Assembly: GCA_009733575.1 (NCBI GenBank)
Contig: ML769386.1
Coordinates: 728,033-792,032 of the forward strand
From: Gymnopus androsaceus JB14
Lineage: Eukaryota > Basidiomycota > Agaricomycetes > Agaricales > Omphalotaceae
Length of the DNA stretch: 64,000 nucleotides
Reading direction: 5' to 3'
Under the pieces are notes generated by a model that did no database searches, was not told the DNA's origin, and saw only the letters and a program-made list of their open reading frames with translations. Every line of letters starts with the position of its first letter. The first letter of the stretch is position 1. This document shows, piece after piece, positions 36,879 to 48,642 of this stretch. Position numbers and translations under genes: made by a program.

Positions 36879-38148
36879 TCATTCGCCTTTGAATACAGGT
36901 CGTCTTTTCTCTTTGAACGCTGCTAGTGCCTCTAAACGGTCTTGACTGGGAAGTAAGGTTTCGTAAGAAGCTCTCTCGAAATCCAGACCTGGTAAAACAT
37001 GATGAGATACTACTCCTTGTAAAGGCATATGGCATAAGTACCTGGTTCTAAAGCCAAGTCTTCTGATCGCGAAATGGCCTGCTTTGCTGCGCGCAGTGCC
37101 AGCGGTGCTTTTTGACAACACTAGGTTAGAAGCGGATAAAAGGGCATTATCAACGGGGTACATACCGTTGTTGCTAATCTGCGAAGCCAGTTTCACGGCA
37201 CGCTCGAAAGCATTAGATTCAGGAGCAGATACGTAGTCGACGAGCCCTGGTTGCGGTTGCAAGATGAGATAACACCACCGGGTAAATCTAATCAAGACTT
37301 ACCCCATTCAAGAGCTTCGGTCGCAGATAGCATACGAGCGGTGAATATGAGATCTTTTGCCTTGGCTGGACCAATTAGTCTGGTCGCTCTTTGGGTCCCA
37401 CCTGCACCTATTTAAATTTTTAAGTGAAGATAAAAATGGTAAATTAATGCAAAAAAATTACCTGGAATGATCCCAAGAGAAGTCTCGGGAAGGCCTATCT
37501 TTGTAACATTATGCCCTGAAGCAGGCACTACTATTGAGTTTGTCGCCTTACAACACAACCTCAAGCCGCACCTGCAACGCGTAGATCACACGCAAGACCA
37601 AGCTCTAGACCACCACCAAGAGCTGGTCCATCTATAGCAGCGACAGTGGGCATAGGGAGTGTTTCGAGCTTTCCGAGTGCGACTCTGAGGTCCGACAAGA
37701 ACTTTGTTACTTGAGCTTGGGACATGGAGCGTCTCTCAATGAGGTCTGCCCCAGCACAGAAAGAGCCCACAGTGGTAGACCTGAGAATGAGGACTCGGAT
37801 ACTATGTGATTCAATGGTGGAATAATAGATGGGAATGAGCACTGAGCATTACCTTCTGTCAAACTGTGCCGTATCCAAGCTCTGTAACAACTCCTAAATG
37901 CATCCAGCATGATGTTAGACGAATTTCGTTAAAAGGCTTGACTACGCCACCTTAAGTAGTGTCGTTGAAATCGCGTTTTTGCTCTGAGGCCGGTTGAATG
38001 AAAGACACGTAATACCCGGATGTCCTTCAAGCGGTTCAAGAAAGGCTTGCCTAGAATCCGCTACTAAGGAGGAGTTGAACCTCTTGGCAGGCAGTCTCAC
38101 CCATAGTGGCGAGGAACGAACGAGCTGAGCGCGTTGAATAGAGATCAT
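36879..38148 (-). CDS. Mitochondrial enoyl-CoA hydratase/isomerase (AUH-like)
   Basis: Crotonase-fold enzyme; the closest functional type is methylglutaconyl-CoA hydratase (leucine breakdown), although a general enoyl-CoA hydratase role is possible. The start [20 protein letters not shown] is rich in Arg and Ser with RFNSSL, a typical mitochondrial presequence. The fold follows: [40 protein letters not shown] (oxyanion-hole region), [20 protein letters not shown] (second oxyanion-hole loop), [20 protein letters not shown] and [20 protein letters not shown]. The last exon gives [20 protein letters not shown] and [12 protein letters not shown]. Introns at about 37948-37899, 37857-37806, 37579-37526, 37461-37409 and two more keep the frame. 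The glutamates of the catalytic region (GLELG and PETSLG) are present. Confidence 0.92.
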
Positions 38149-38485
38149 CACGGTTCAAGTTCAACCGAGGCAGTAATTTATTTATTTAAATGGCGCACTT
38201 AACACGCACCATGACGGCCGATAACTCAAATAAGCTTCCAGTTTAGGTTCAGCCTCTCGTTGGAAGTTACAACAGAAACAGATTTCTATAACACATTCGT
38301 ACGACATAGCATACGGAAAAGTACAACAAAAATTAGCACATGGACTTTATGTTTATGGATGAATGCGATGCAAATGTGAAATAGATGGCGCGGATGGAGG
38401 TAGACGGGAACAACTATCCAGGTGCAAGAATCAGCAGCAGATAGCGCAGGGATAGAAAATAACTTACGAAGAAATAGCAAATAAG
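38149..38485. other. No gene; spacer
   Basis: AT-rich spacer between the start of the hydratase gene and the stop of the Ser/Thr-rich membrane protein. A 64-codon minus frame at 38286-38480 has no features. Confidence 0.4.
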
Positions 38486-40015
38486 TTAGAGAGCCTCCCC
38501 GTTAGAGGCGCCGTAGAACGAATCTAGGGAAGGTTGGTAGGTGGAAGAATCTCGAAGAGCCGGCTCATCGAACTGATTTGGAGAAGCTAGTGTCCTTCCT
38601 GGAACGCGTGTGTTGACCATAGGCTGTGGCTCGAACGGATTCTGCACGGGTTCGAAAGGATTCTGTGCAGTGCGCAACGGAAGGGCAGGCGTAGATCTCG
38701 TTCCAGACGAGGCCGTATTCACGTTATTTGTCTCGTCTCCATAGTAAGGATATTGATTGTTCACATCTTGCGCATAGCTGTAAGTGATCTCTGGTAGACT
38801 TGCACTACCAGAATACAGCGGGTTGTGCGCAACAAAGGGGTCCTGCATCGGATAAGCACTGTAGCTGTTACCGTCCATAGGTTCATGGGTGAAATCGTGT
38901 GAGCCGGGTTCCGATGGGCTCGAAGAGTATGGACGTGAATCGGAGTCAGTCAACTTTTCTGAAAAGTTACGACCTCCATAGCGGGAGGATCTGCGCTTCT
39001 TTTGAATACACAGAAAGAGGCAAGCCAGAACAGCTAATGCCACGACGACAACCGCAGTAAAAGTGCCAGCGACTAGAAATGGTACATTTCAACTTGCTTG
39101 AAACACATCAAGGATGAATGACCCTTACCCATAGCTTTATTTGACCAGAACCTGCGGGAACCTGTTAATTTCATCTACATACACCCCATGTGGAAAAGGT
39201 ACATACCCAACCGAGGAGGAGGCACTAAGTGCTTCAGGTTTGCTCGATGCAGAGGTAGAAACACTGCTGGTAGGGGTGGATATGGTCGAGATAGTGGCTG
39301 GTTTGGAGATGGTAAATGTGGTTGCAGGAACTGTATCAGTTTCAGAAGGAAAAGGGACCTCCGTTACTTGAAAAGACTGCGATGTAACCGCAGTCGTTGT
39401 GGAACTGATGGTGCTGATGGTGGAGCTCGATGTAAGCGGTACGGGCGATACGGGCGATACAGGCGAACTACGGGTAGGACGGAGTTGGAACGGACAATTG
39501 AAATAGGAAACACGAAAAACTTACGCTGTGGACTGGGTAAAAGTCGAAGTAGCTGACACGATCAACGACTGAGCTGTCGGTATGGTGCTAGTAACAGAGG
39601 AAGTTGAAGTCGAGGCAGATGAAGAGGAAGATGCTGTAGAACTCGAGGAACTTGTTGACGAAGATAAGGAAGTTATCGACGTTGGTGTTGCACTGTCCGA
39701 GAGGGGAGATGAAGTCGACAGCGTAGCACTACTAGTAGTAGTACTGCTGCTGCTGCTGCTGTTGCTACTATCGAAGGAGAAGGCAGTGGAGGAGAGAGAT
39801 GAAGATGTAGCAGTGAAGAAACCATTTTGTATCGTCGATGCCGCTGTCGCTGATGTCGAGGATTCCGAGCTCGACGAGGGAGGATCCTCTCGAGATGGTC
39901 GTCGATGCCTCGACGGTTGCATAGGAGGCATGAGAGCCCAAGTCTCAGAGAGAAACAGGAGAAGAAAAGGAAGAAAACCCAGACGCCTACAGTCTTTGGG
40001 CCAGCCACAAATCAA
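38486..40015 (-). CDS. Ser/Thr-rich single-pass membrane protein with signal-like N-terminus
   Basis: Product not recognised. The first long minus-strand frame (40015-39521) begins with a signal-like stretch, FLPFLLLFLSETWA, followed by Arg-rich then very Ser-rich sequence. Further Ser/Thr/Val-rich exons (about 39480-39220) lead to a transmembrane segment VAGTFTAVVVVVALAVLACL in the exon at about 39072-38486. A basic stop FLCIQKKRRSSRYGG and a tail with repeated NPFEPVQNPFEPQP follow; the NPFxP-type pieces look like endocytic adaptor (EH-domain) ligands. The signal-like stretch has no ATG in frame upstream before a stop; the first in-frame ATG lies after it. Either a 5' exon is missing or the start is damaged. 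It resembles the 5.8-7.8 kb gene in plan but not in sequence. Confidence 0.62.
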
Positions 40016-40494
40016 GGATTATTTAAATGAAAGTAATGTAAGGGAAGGAAGAAAGGATATGTCAACCTTTTACGGCTGCTGCCTTTACTCCGTTCGGTAA
40101 CCGTTGATCGCAATCGAACGAGTACTACTGTCGTCGTCAAGGCGAATACGGAACGGAATCAACCTCCGAAGAACTCTTTGCCGAACTTGACCGAAATTTG
40201 ACCTCGACAGAGAATCGATAGTGGCACTTCAGTTGGACAAGTCACGAATTCTTCTATTTGGATGCCTAACTCGCTGGTGGGGTGTAGCCCATTGCTACGC
40301 ACATCTCTCTTGAAGAGTCTACGTGAGCATCCCCAGATAAATTGAAACAAATCTGCTTCAAAACTCTACTGTTCAATAGTTCAACGATCTCTTCGCGTTT
40401 TAGTACATTGTTCCCTGAATGATCTTCTAAATGCTGTAGAATTTTCGATCTTGGACGATCCTAGGCAACGCTCCGAATCGATCAGCCCAACAAA

Positions 40495-41300
40495 TTACAT
40501 TTTGGAGTTGAGATACACTTGCCTGTTGACCGAGAGTCGACCATATCTCCCAATCAAAGGTTGTTTGGGTCCATTCCTGGACTCCCACGTAATACCATCG
40601 TTTCTATTCCATCTTAATTGGCGTCGAGCCCTCAACAAACTCGTTGGAGTACGTACCGGTTTCAAGCTGTAGGTAAAGGTATGAAAGATTGAGCCGTTCT
40701 GCTCAGCTTTTGCCTGAAGATATTGAGAAATGGTTCCGTTATCCTCTGCCTTTCCCCAATTGAAGAGATATGTGGCAGGTGTCGAGATATCTTCGAGAAA
40801 GATCGGGGCGTATACGAATGCATAGTTGCCTTGGATTTGTATACGTAGACCAAGATTCGCGTTGGATAGCAAACTCCTCCGTGGACCGTCATGCTTTCAG
40901 TAAGTATGATATGGAAGAATAGTTCATAGCCTACCTCTTTAGAGATGCAACCTGCATGATCATGGATTAGTTCAATGTTTGTTCAAGGGCATGATTGAAG
41001 GAATCGAACCGTATCCTTATTAAAACCAAGTTTTTCCATGAGATGAGACCATTTAATTGGACCAGCGACCACTCTCGTCGATATAGGAGGCTTATGGATT
41101 TGTATGGTCCAACTCTTACCATTGCTACCACTGCTGGGAGAGATGGGTTGAACAGTAAAACTATCCGACTCTGGAAGTAGATTGGACGGTAGTGTGCCCG
41201 ATATACTCGTCACGGACTGGTCATGATCTTTTGACAGATTTTGTATGTGCGTACAGGTTCGAAAGTCCAGTTCCCGTATGGCCAGCGGAAGATTTGACAC
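40495..41300 (-). CDS. Unknown protein, partial model
   Basis: Not recognised. Two minus-strand stretches look protein-like: about 41300-41000, including SWTIQIHKPPISTRVVAGPI and KWSHLMEKLGF, and about 40890-40680, including GLRIQIQGNYAFVYAPIFLE and ISTPATYLFNWGKAEDNGTI. A possible 17-base exon near 40946-40962 could link them. The upstream end overlaps, in another frame, the last 80 bases of the coiled-coil gene, so the exon boundaries there are doubtful. I cannot decide whether this is an intact gene or a remnant. Confidence 0.35.
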
Positions 41301-41987
41301 GATTAGTTGGTCGTGAAGAAGTGGGATTCAGGGAAAGATATTCATCGTTGATATCCTCCACCTCCACCTCTACTTCATCCTCATCAGCAACCTCCGGCGC
41401 CTTCGCCTTCGCCTTGTCGCGACCGCGCACTGTCTGCAGGCTAGATCCCTGAGACTCGTGTCCACTTGTACTGGCATCGAAATCCGAGTTGGAGATCAAA
41501 TCATGTTCTCGAGCATTAGCCAGCCGCGCATTAGCCTTGTACATGGTAAATAGGACCATCGGCAAGAAAACGGTTTACAGTTACTCACTCTGACAACGTC
41601 CTCACGCAGAAATTGACCAAGAGTCCGCCTGGCGCGTCGGACAATATTGTTATCAGGACTCTCCTGAGCCAACTGAGCCTCAAGATCCTGATTTTGAGCT
41701 TGAAGCACTTCATTAAGCTCCTTAGATTGTCTGAGCTCCTCTTGTATAGTATCGATTTGTTCTCGGGAATCAATATTCTCTTCTTCCCATCTTTGCTTAA
41801 TCTCCTCAACGGAACGCGAAAGACGCGTCAATTCACTAGTGATTTTCAGAAGCTACATGAAGGAGAATAAGTAAAGAAATGTTGGACGCGAATGCCTTTT
41901 TACCTGTGCTGGAATCGAACTTGGCATAGTGGTTGAAAAGGAAGCGCAGAAGCGCCGATGGTAAGATAAGCGCCCAGGCGTTGACAT
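41221..41987 (-). CDS. Coiled-coil protein
   Basis: No named family recognised. ATG 41987 gives MSTPGRLSYHRRFCASFSTT, and an intron follows at about 41903-41857. Then comes a long amphipathic helix with LLKITSELTRLSRSVEEIKQ, the stretch IQEELRQSKELNEVLQAQNQ and LEAQLAQESPDNNIVRRARR, a clear heptad-repeat coiled coil. A second intron (about 41580-41528) precedes a charged tail with RGRDKAKAKAPEVADEDEVE and acidic runs, ending VKRS at TGA 41221. The length, about 220 residues, and the Arg/Ser-rich, possibly mitochondrial N-terminus suggest a small structural or assembly factor, which is inference. It starts 278 bases from the divergent ACMSD-type gene. Confidence 0.7.
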
Positions 41988-42265
41988 CGCGATCGCGTCG
42001 GTTAGACGCTCGACTCTTCAATCCAAACTCTCAACACAACGCGTTTTTAGCTCTCCTGCCCTCCCATCCTTTTACAGTGGCCTGTCTCTGATATTACTGC
42101 CAATTCAGGTCTTTTGTCCCGCTTTCCTTGTGCGTTTTTACCTACCCACGCGGGCCCCAGCCAAACTCATATCAGTCTAATTATTATAGCTCGACTCAGA
42201 CTATTTCTGAGTCTCGCTCCTACTCTCTAGCCGTAGCCTATCTTATCCCGGCATTTCCTCTTCCG

Positions 42266-43518
42266 ATGGCCTCTAGAAAACTAATTGTCGATGTTCATAG
42301 TCATCTCTACTCGCCACGACTGGTTTCATTGTTCAGAAAACGAACCAATCTACCTAAAATCATCTCCAGATTCCGCGACGACGGCCAAAAAGAAGAAAGA
42401 CTTGTTATTCTCGACGATGAGCCTGGCGGTGGACGACCAGTCGGCCCAATCTATATTGAGCGCGACGAAAAGCTCAAATTCATGAAGAAACACGACATTG
42501 ATATTTCTATCGTTAGGTGAGGAGGATCCAAGTCGAATGGAAGCTTTCATGCGACTTGTACCATATCTAGCACTGCAAATCCATGGCTGGACTTTCTACC
42601 TGCTAAAGAGGCCCATGAAATGGCTCTCCAGCTCAACGACGATTTGGAAGAGTATTGCTCTACTGGCCCGAATGTGCCTAATACCTCAATACGCCAACTA
42701 TATGGATTTGGGCTGTTACCTCTGGTACCCGAAATTACTACGGAATCGCTTCTCGAAACTGTAAGGCAGATATCTGCCTCGGCACACTTGAAGGGACTCA
42801 GTAATGGGTACCCGCGGAGTGGGTAAAGGCTTGGATGACGATGCTTGGATCCCGTTTGGGCCGCAATTGAAGCTGCTGGTCTAGTCGTCTTTATCCACCC
42901 ACACTATGGTGTCGGGAAAGCATGGGGAGAGAAGGACAACGGACATGTTCTTCCTCTCGCCCTTGGGTTTCCATTTGAAACTACTGTCGTAAGTAGCTGA
43001 CATCTGCGCGTGCAGCTGGCGGTCGGAGGCTGATTGTTTATAGGCTGCTACACGTATAATCTTGTCGGGAGTACTCGACCGCTTTCCATCTCTTCGCCTT
43101 CTGCTCGCACACTCTGGCGGAGCTCTTCCTCAGCTATCATCTCGGTTAGCTTCATGTCATAGACCACGATCCAATCGTCGCTTCTAGACTAAAGCATGAT
43201 GCTCGGTTCTACCTCGGGAAACTCTACCTTGACGCAGTGTGCTATGGTTCAGAGGAACTCGGCTTCGTTAGCGATGTCCTAGCTCGATCAAATCGTTACG
43301 AGACAGGTAGCAAGAATGTTGCGTTGGGAGACCGAACTACAGGAAGCAAGAGGATCCTCTTCGGAACAGATCATCCGTTCTTCCCTCCATTATCCTCTTC
43401 GGAAAAGTGGAAGAGTGTTGTTGAAAACTTGGAGGCGATTGAGAATGTCCATGGTTGGACAGAAGCGGACAAGGAAGGTGTAAAGGGAGGCAATGCTATA
43501 TCTCTATTCAATCTATGA
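42266..43518 (+). CDS. ACMSD-type amidohydrolase, three single-base indels
   Basis: Homologue of 2-amino-3-carboxymuconate-6-semialdehyde decarboxylase, which diverts tryptophan catabolites away from quinolinate. Exons 42266-42516, 42571-42988 and 43044-43518 carry the metal-binding start LIVDVHSHLYSP, then STANPWLDFLPAKEAHEMAL and QLYGFGLLPLVPEITTESLL. FIHPHYGVGKAWG, GFPFETTVAATRIILSGVLD, RFPSLRLLLAHSGGALPQLS and RILFGTDHPFFPPL follow. The metal ligands (HSH, the lysine/tyrosine region replaced as in the family, HPH, AHSGG, GTDHP) are all readable. However one extra base lies at about 42799-42801 (before MGTRGVGKGLDD), one is missing at 42843-42846 (before LDPVWAAIE), and one is extra at about 43148-43151 (before DHDPIVASRLKHDARFYLGK). 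The exons total 1144 bases, one above a multiple of three, matching +1 -1 +1. Either a recent pseudogene or consensus errors. Confidence 0.85.
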
Positions 43519-43528
43519 TTACACATAT

Positions 43529-44655
<1,127 letters not shown>

Positions 44656-44794
44656 GGTAATTCAAAGTGAGTCAATGTCGCGGACTTCGGGCGGATATCA
44701 AATCAGTACTTTTGAAATTGGATTACTACAGTAGTTCTACAATCTAAGAATTTCGTTCAATTGAGGGTTATTATTCCGAGACTTGTCCCAAGTC

Positions 44795-45855
44795 TCAACT
44801 CGATTTAGGCATAAATTCATCCCAGACTGCCTTATCGATACTATAACTCTCCGAATTTTCGTCTGGAAAGGTGCGAAGTTTGACAGCCTCGGCGTAACTC
44901 TGAATAGCAGAGTCGCGTTCAGCCTTGATATTACCGAACCTCCTCACAAACTTTGCTTTATGCCCAGCCCAAGTTCCCATCACATCATCCCATACGAGAA
45001 CCTACGGAACGGTTAAGAAAGAAAGCCAATCGAGGATGGACAAACTCACTTGACCGTCCGTATGCGGACCAGCACCAATGCCTATAGTCGGTATTCGTAG
45101 ACGCTGCGTCACATACGTTGCCAGTTCTTTTGGAATTGCTTCCAAGACAATCGAGAAGGCACCGGCTTCCTCCAAAGCCAAAGCATCCCTAACAATTCTC
45201 TTCGCACCCTCCACATCTTTACCCTGTACCTTGTACCCGGACATTGAGACGTGCCTTTGCGGGAGTAGTCCCACATGGGCCATAACAGGGATCCCCATTC
45301 CAGCCAGTTTCCGAACGATATCACTAATCTCCGAACCTCCTTCAAGTTTAAGAGCTTCTACATGACCTTCCTGGATTAATCGAATAGCATTTCTGGCTGT
45401 TTCTTCGAGCGATATCTGATAGGAGCCGAATGGCATGTCTGCAACGAGAAAAGGATGTGTGGTACCTCGCGCAACGGCACGAGTATGATGGATCATTTCT
45501 GCGAGGGAAAGCTCGGTAGTGGATTTATACCCAAGACAGACTTGAGCAAGAGAATCGCCAACAAGAGTAATGTCAACGTGTGAATTGGATGAACAGGCAA
45601 GAGCACTGGGATAGTCGTATGCAGTCAACATGGTTATCGGAGTTGATTTTTCCTTCATGCTTTGCAAGGTTTGGATGGTAACCTTTTTCCGAGGCTTACC
45701 TATAGTGACGATTAGAGAACGGTCTCAAGGAGCCCCAAAGCTTGAGCTTACTTGGAGATGCCTGGTAGAGTCGCGTAAACGCTCATCATACGCAACTGCT
45801 CGTGTGCACCTTGTGCGAATCGAAAAGGAACCCTCGCCAGAGCACGGAACGCCAT
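44795..45855 (-). CDS. ECM31: Ketopantoate hydroxymethyltransferase (PanB/Ecm31)
   Basis: First committed step of pantothenate and coenzyme A synthesis, usually mitochondrial in fungi. ATG 45855 gives the presequence-like MAFRALARVPFRFAQGAHEQ. A GT-AG intron of about 103 bases joins it in frame to RKPRKKVTIQTLQSMKEKST and the fold MLTAYDYPSALACSS, ITLVGDSLAQVCLGYKSTTE, FLVADMPFGSYQISLEETAR, ALKLEGGSEISDIVRKLAGM and GIPVMAHVGLLPQRHVSMSG. EAGAFSIVLEAIPKELATYV and PTIGIGAGPHTDGQ follow. After the last intron (VLVWDDVMGTW...) it ends at TGA 44797-44795. Metal ligands (D of GDSL, the D of VADMPFGSY, E of LEGG) are present. A donor at the later GTAAGC site would put a stop in frame, so I prefer the earlier one. 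It is downstream on the same strand as the NAD enzyme, with 140 bases between. Confidence 0.93.
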
Positions 45856-46337
45856 TGGACCAATAAATAAAAATCAAGATGGTGGTTGGATTAAAAGTAA
45901 TTTGTTTTATCGTTTTATCGTCTCATCGGAGTCATCGCAGACTGTATACGGACCTAAGTTACGGTTTCAAGTCAGACCGGGTCAACTAATAGCGTGATTT
46001 TGAGCGATGGCACGATAGAGAATGATACGCTGGGGACACATACACAATCATCGGACCATTGTTCGCACTGAAAGGAACGAAAGTGGACTGAACAGAAGAG
46101 AGCAAATGATGAGATGATCACGGCATATCTTCCGCACTGAACCCAAACTGAATCGCACAACATTTTTCGTTCATACAATTATTCATCAACCAAACTACTA
46201 ATAAGCCATGGGTTGTTACAGTTCGAGAGTAAAGACAGACGTACAAACCCAATCAAAATATAATAAAGTCCAACAGAATCTAGTGATTGACAATGTCCAA
46301 GAAAGACACAGAAAGCGTCGATCTATATCTCAGGCCC
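45856..46337. other. No gene; spacer between PanB and GPI-anchored protein
   Basis: Small frames on both strands show no features. The PanB promoter and the 3' flank of the GPI-anchored protein gene fall here. Confidence 0.45.
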
Positions 46338-47071
46338 TTAAACAACGAGGAGAGCTCCGACAAGTGCAAGAATACCGAAGAGCCCGGTCTGAACACCGAG
46401 AGAAGCAGCACCGTTCTTGGTGCCAGAAGTAGCCGAGGTACTAGCACTGGTGGCTGTATTTGTGCCAGAGGTACCAGCGGCCGCAGTCCCAGTGTTAACG
46501 ATCGCGGTCGTTCCAGAGGAGGCGCTATATGCGAATGTCATGAACAGATGTTAAATAGGGAGGGAAAAAGATTGCTCACGAAGAGCTACCACTAGTGGAG
46601 GTAGTAGAGGTAGAGTTGGAAGTGGCCGCAGTGATATTGAATTCGACCGACTGAGCAAGGATGGCGTTGTCGGTAGTGTTCGTAACCAAATTGACTCTGT
46701 ATGCTCCCGCAGGTGAAGGCCAACCTCCGGAAGGTGGGTTCACGGTGGTGTTGCCCAGGGTGCCGTCAACTGAAGCAGCGAGTTGTTGAGAGTAGTTAGC
46801 ATCCTTCGAGGAAAGTCAATACCGCGTGAAGAAATTGAGGAATATGTACGAACATCGTTCACAAGAAGAACAGTGAATGTAGTAGGATCGGTAGAGACTC
46901 TCGACCATTCAAGGCTAACCCAAAAAAGTCAGAAATGCCAAACAACAGGCAAGACGTCTGTACTCACCTCTGAGCACCCGAGTTGGTCCATCCGTCGGTA
47001 GCACTTGGGAAGGTAACTGAGTATGCGTATGCAGAGGCAGCAAATGCAAGGAGTGCGACGGCGGAACGCAT
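46338..47071 (-). CDS. Small Ser/Thr-rich GPI-anchored protein (Kre9/Knh1-like N-domain)
   Basis: Cell-surface protein of a family abundant in mushrooms. ATG 47071 starts the signal peptide MRSAVALLAFAASAYA. A short beta-rich domain follows across three or four exons: SVTFPSATDGWTNSGAQ, SLEWSRVSTDPTTFTVLLVN, ANYSQQLAASVDGTLGNTTV and AGAYRVNLVTNTTDNAILAQ. This is the Ser-Thr-rich GPI-anchored membrane-protein N-domain related to Kre9/Knh1. A Ser/Thr/Ala linker leads to the GPI-attachment signal GLFGILALVGALLVV at the very C-terminus, preceded by small residues (NGAAS), stopping at 46338. Reading frames join without indels. Confidence 0.85.
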
Positions 47072-47249
47072 TTTACTCTCGAGGGAAAGGAAAGAATGTG
47101 AGCGTTTCAAAGGGAAGGGTTGAAAAAAAAGCGTAGACTCGCCTTTTCAGTCGGATGCTCCTGTCCAACACGTGCGTTTGACTTGGCACTCACGTAAATT
47201 AAAGGCGCCAAAACTCCTATTAGTATCTACCGCTGCCGCCTGGAGTGTG

Positions 47250-47535
47250 CGGCGTTTCAAGTCCACGGCCCAAAAACACCGTACCCGAGGCCGTACCCGA
47301 GATCCATCCAGAGGTCTCGCACCGCTATCACAGCCGAAATCAGGAAGCTTGGTCTCTTCTCCGACTCCAGTTCACCTTTAAAAGAGCAAAGCAGGCGCAA
47401 GTAAGATTGCAGAGCAGATTCATGTTGTCAGTAGATATGCGTTCTTCGACTCGAGTTAGCAAGGCAAAGATCCATTGGAAGTGAGCTTGTGATTCGAGGA
47501 AAGGGTGGTTGGAGAATATGAGCCCAGTGCCCACA
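47250..47535 (-). pseudogene. Broken second copy of the Gemin2 3' region
   Basis: The minus strand reads HFQWIFALLTRVEERISTDN and LLCNLTCACFALLK, then SAVIAVRDLWMD, closely matching the Gemin2 gene at 55.3-56.5 kb (HFQWIFALLTRVEEHISADD; LLRNLTRACIALLK; RDLWMDAEDMLK). The nucleotide match is also obvious by eye over a few hundred bases, and continues into the flank (GYGLGYGVFG in both). This copy has lost two bases before HFQWIF and larger pieces between LLK and SAVIAV and after RDLWMD. The N-terminal two thirds of the gene are not found here. It is a truncated duplicate about 7.9 kb from its parent in the same orientation. Confidence 0.8.
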
Positions 47536-47584
47536 CTATAATATTAACTATTTGAGATTGATAGAACGCCTTCAAACAAGGAGT

Positions 47585-48642
47585 CTATAAAACACCGTTA
47601 GCCATGAATAATCGGAGTAAAACCGAGTTACTTGTCACCAGTGTGCTTTGACTGTCTCCGAGTCGGTCAACATCGCCGCCTCGCTCAAAGACCTTCCGCC
47701 AAACTATTGAAGCCTGCACCAAGCAATTGCGTGCCGATTTGCTGGTGATGGCGAAAGGAAAGGAAGCAAGGTAAGTAAAGGCCGCAGAACGTCCGGACAT
47801 TATCCTATGACGCAACATGCAACGAATGAGATGGGCGAATGGGGAGATGACGATGTCGAGTAAGTGGCGACAAACCTGGTCCAGCGCTTCCCTAAACTCG
47901 AATCGTCCTTTTGCTCACCATCGTCAGAACCAGCTCCACCAGCCCAGTTCTCATACCTCCAAACGCAGCTTTCCCTCCTGCAGCGAGAACGGTGAAGAGG
48001 CAATTGCGATACCAAAGGCACTAGCGTTTTTATAAAATCGGTTACCACTTTATTTGGAGGCGAGCCGGTCGATCGATGAAAAGACAGAGCTCGTCGGAGA
48101 CGACGCTGCTTTGGAAGGCGGAGGTCGAGGAGGTCGATGAAAGGAGTAGGAAGAGGTTCGACGGAAGTGGAAGTGGATGCAGAGGGCGCGGTATTAATAT
48201 GCATCTGGTGCAGGAGAGAGGTCGCTCTGTCAAGCCGCCAAAGTTGGCAGGAGGCATCCTCGAGCGTGAATTGATGTCGAACGAAAAGCCAGAATTTGAA
48301 TGCTCTAGAGATTGGGGATGTGAATTGTAGATACCCTTGGCACGATCTGCACGCAATTCCTCCAGCCGCTCATTCAATCCATCAACAACGAGACCACCCA
48401 TCCAGCGGAGAGAGTAGGCAACCGACAGTCAATAAGGCATGCCTGGAATCAACAGCTGCGAGTGCGAATCGACCTTCGGCCATGCCTTCATAAAGATACA
48501 CTGTAGAGACTTGATAATGACCTTCAACCGACGTTTTCACATGAGACAATCCAAAGATTGGCTGTGGAAGAGTAAACGGAGCAGGAGACATATTATCGGT
48601 AGATGGATTGGCGAATGGAATCGAGTAGAATGTTAGCTTCAT
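47585..48642 (-). CDS. Unknown protein, partial or decayed
   Basis: Not recognised. From ATG 48642 the minus strand reads MKLTFYSIPFANPSTDNMSP, then GHYQVSTVYLYEGMAEGRFA. A second frame continues WMGGLVVDGLNERLEELRAD and RAKGIYNS (about 48410-48330). Further down, 47870-47585 is open with FREALDQVCRHLLDIVISPF and LVQASIVWRKVFERGGDVDR. The pieces look like coding sequence but the shift between the first and second frames has no obvious intron, so there is either an indel or a missed splice site. It could be a gene with assembly errors or a pseudogene. Confidence 0.35.

Noticed and set aside
39738..39768. CTG/TGC trinucleotide run
   Set aside because: It lies in the Ser codons of the surface protein and is ordinary codon repetition, not an independent satellite.
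39582..40100. 172-codon plus-strand frame rich in Glu, Val and Asp
   Set aside because: Antisense shadow of the Ser-rich ectodomain coded on the minus strand.
40983..41300. Possible programmed frameshift joining the coiled-coil gene to the downstream frame
   Set aside because: The overlap of two open frames alone is weak evidence and no slippery site is evident; the coiled-coil frame has its own stop.
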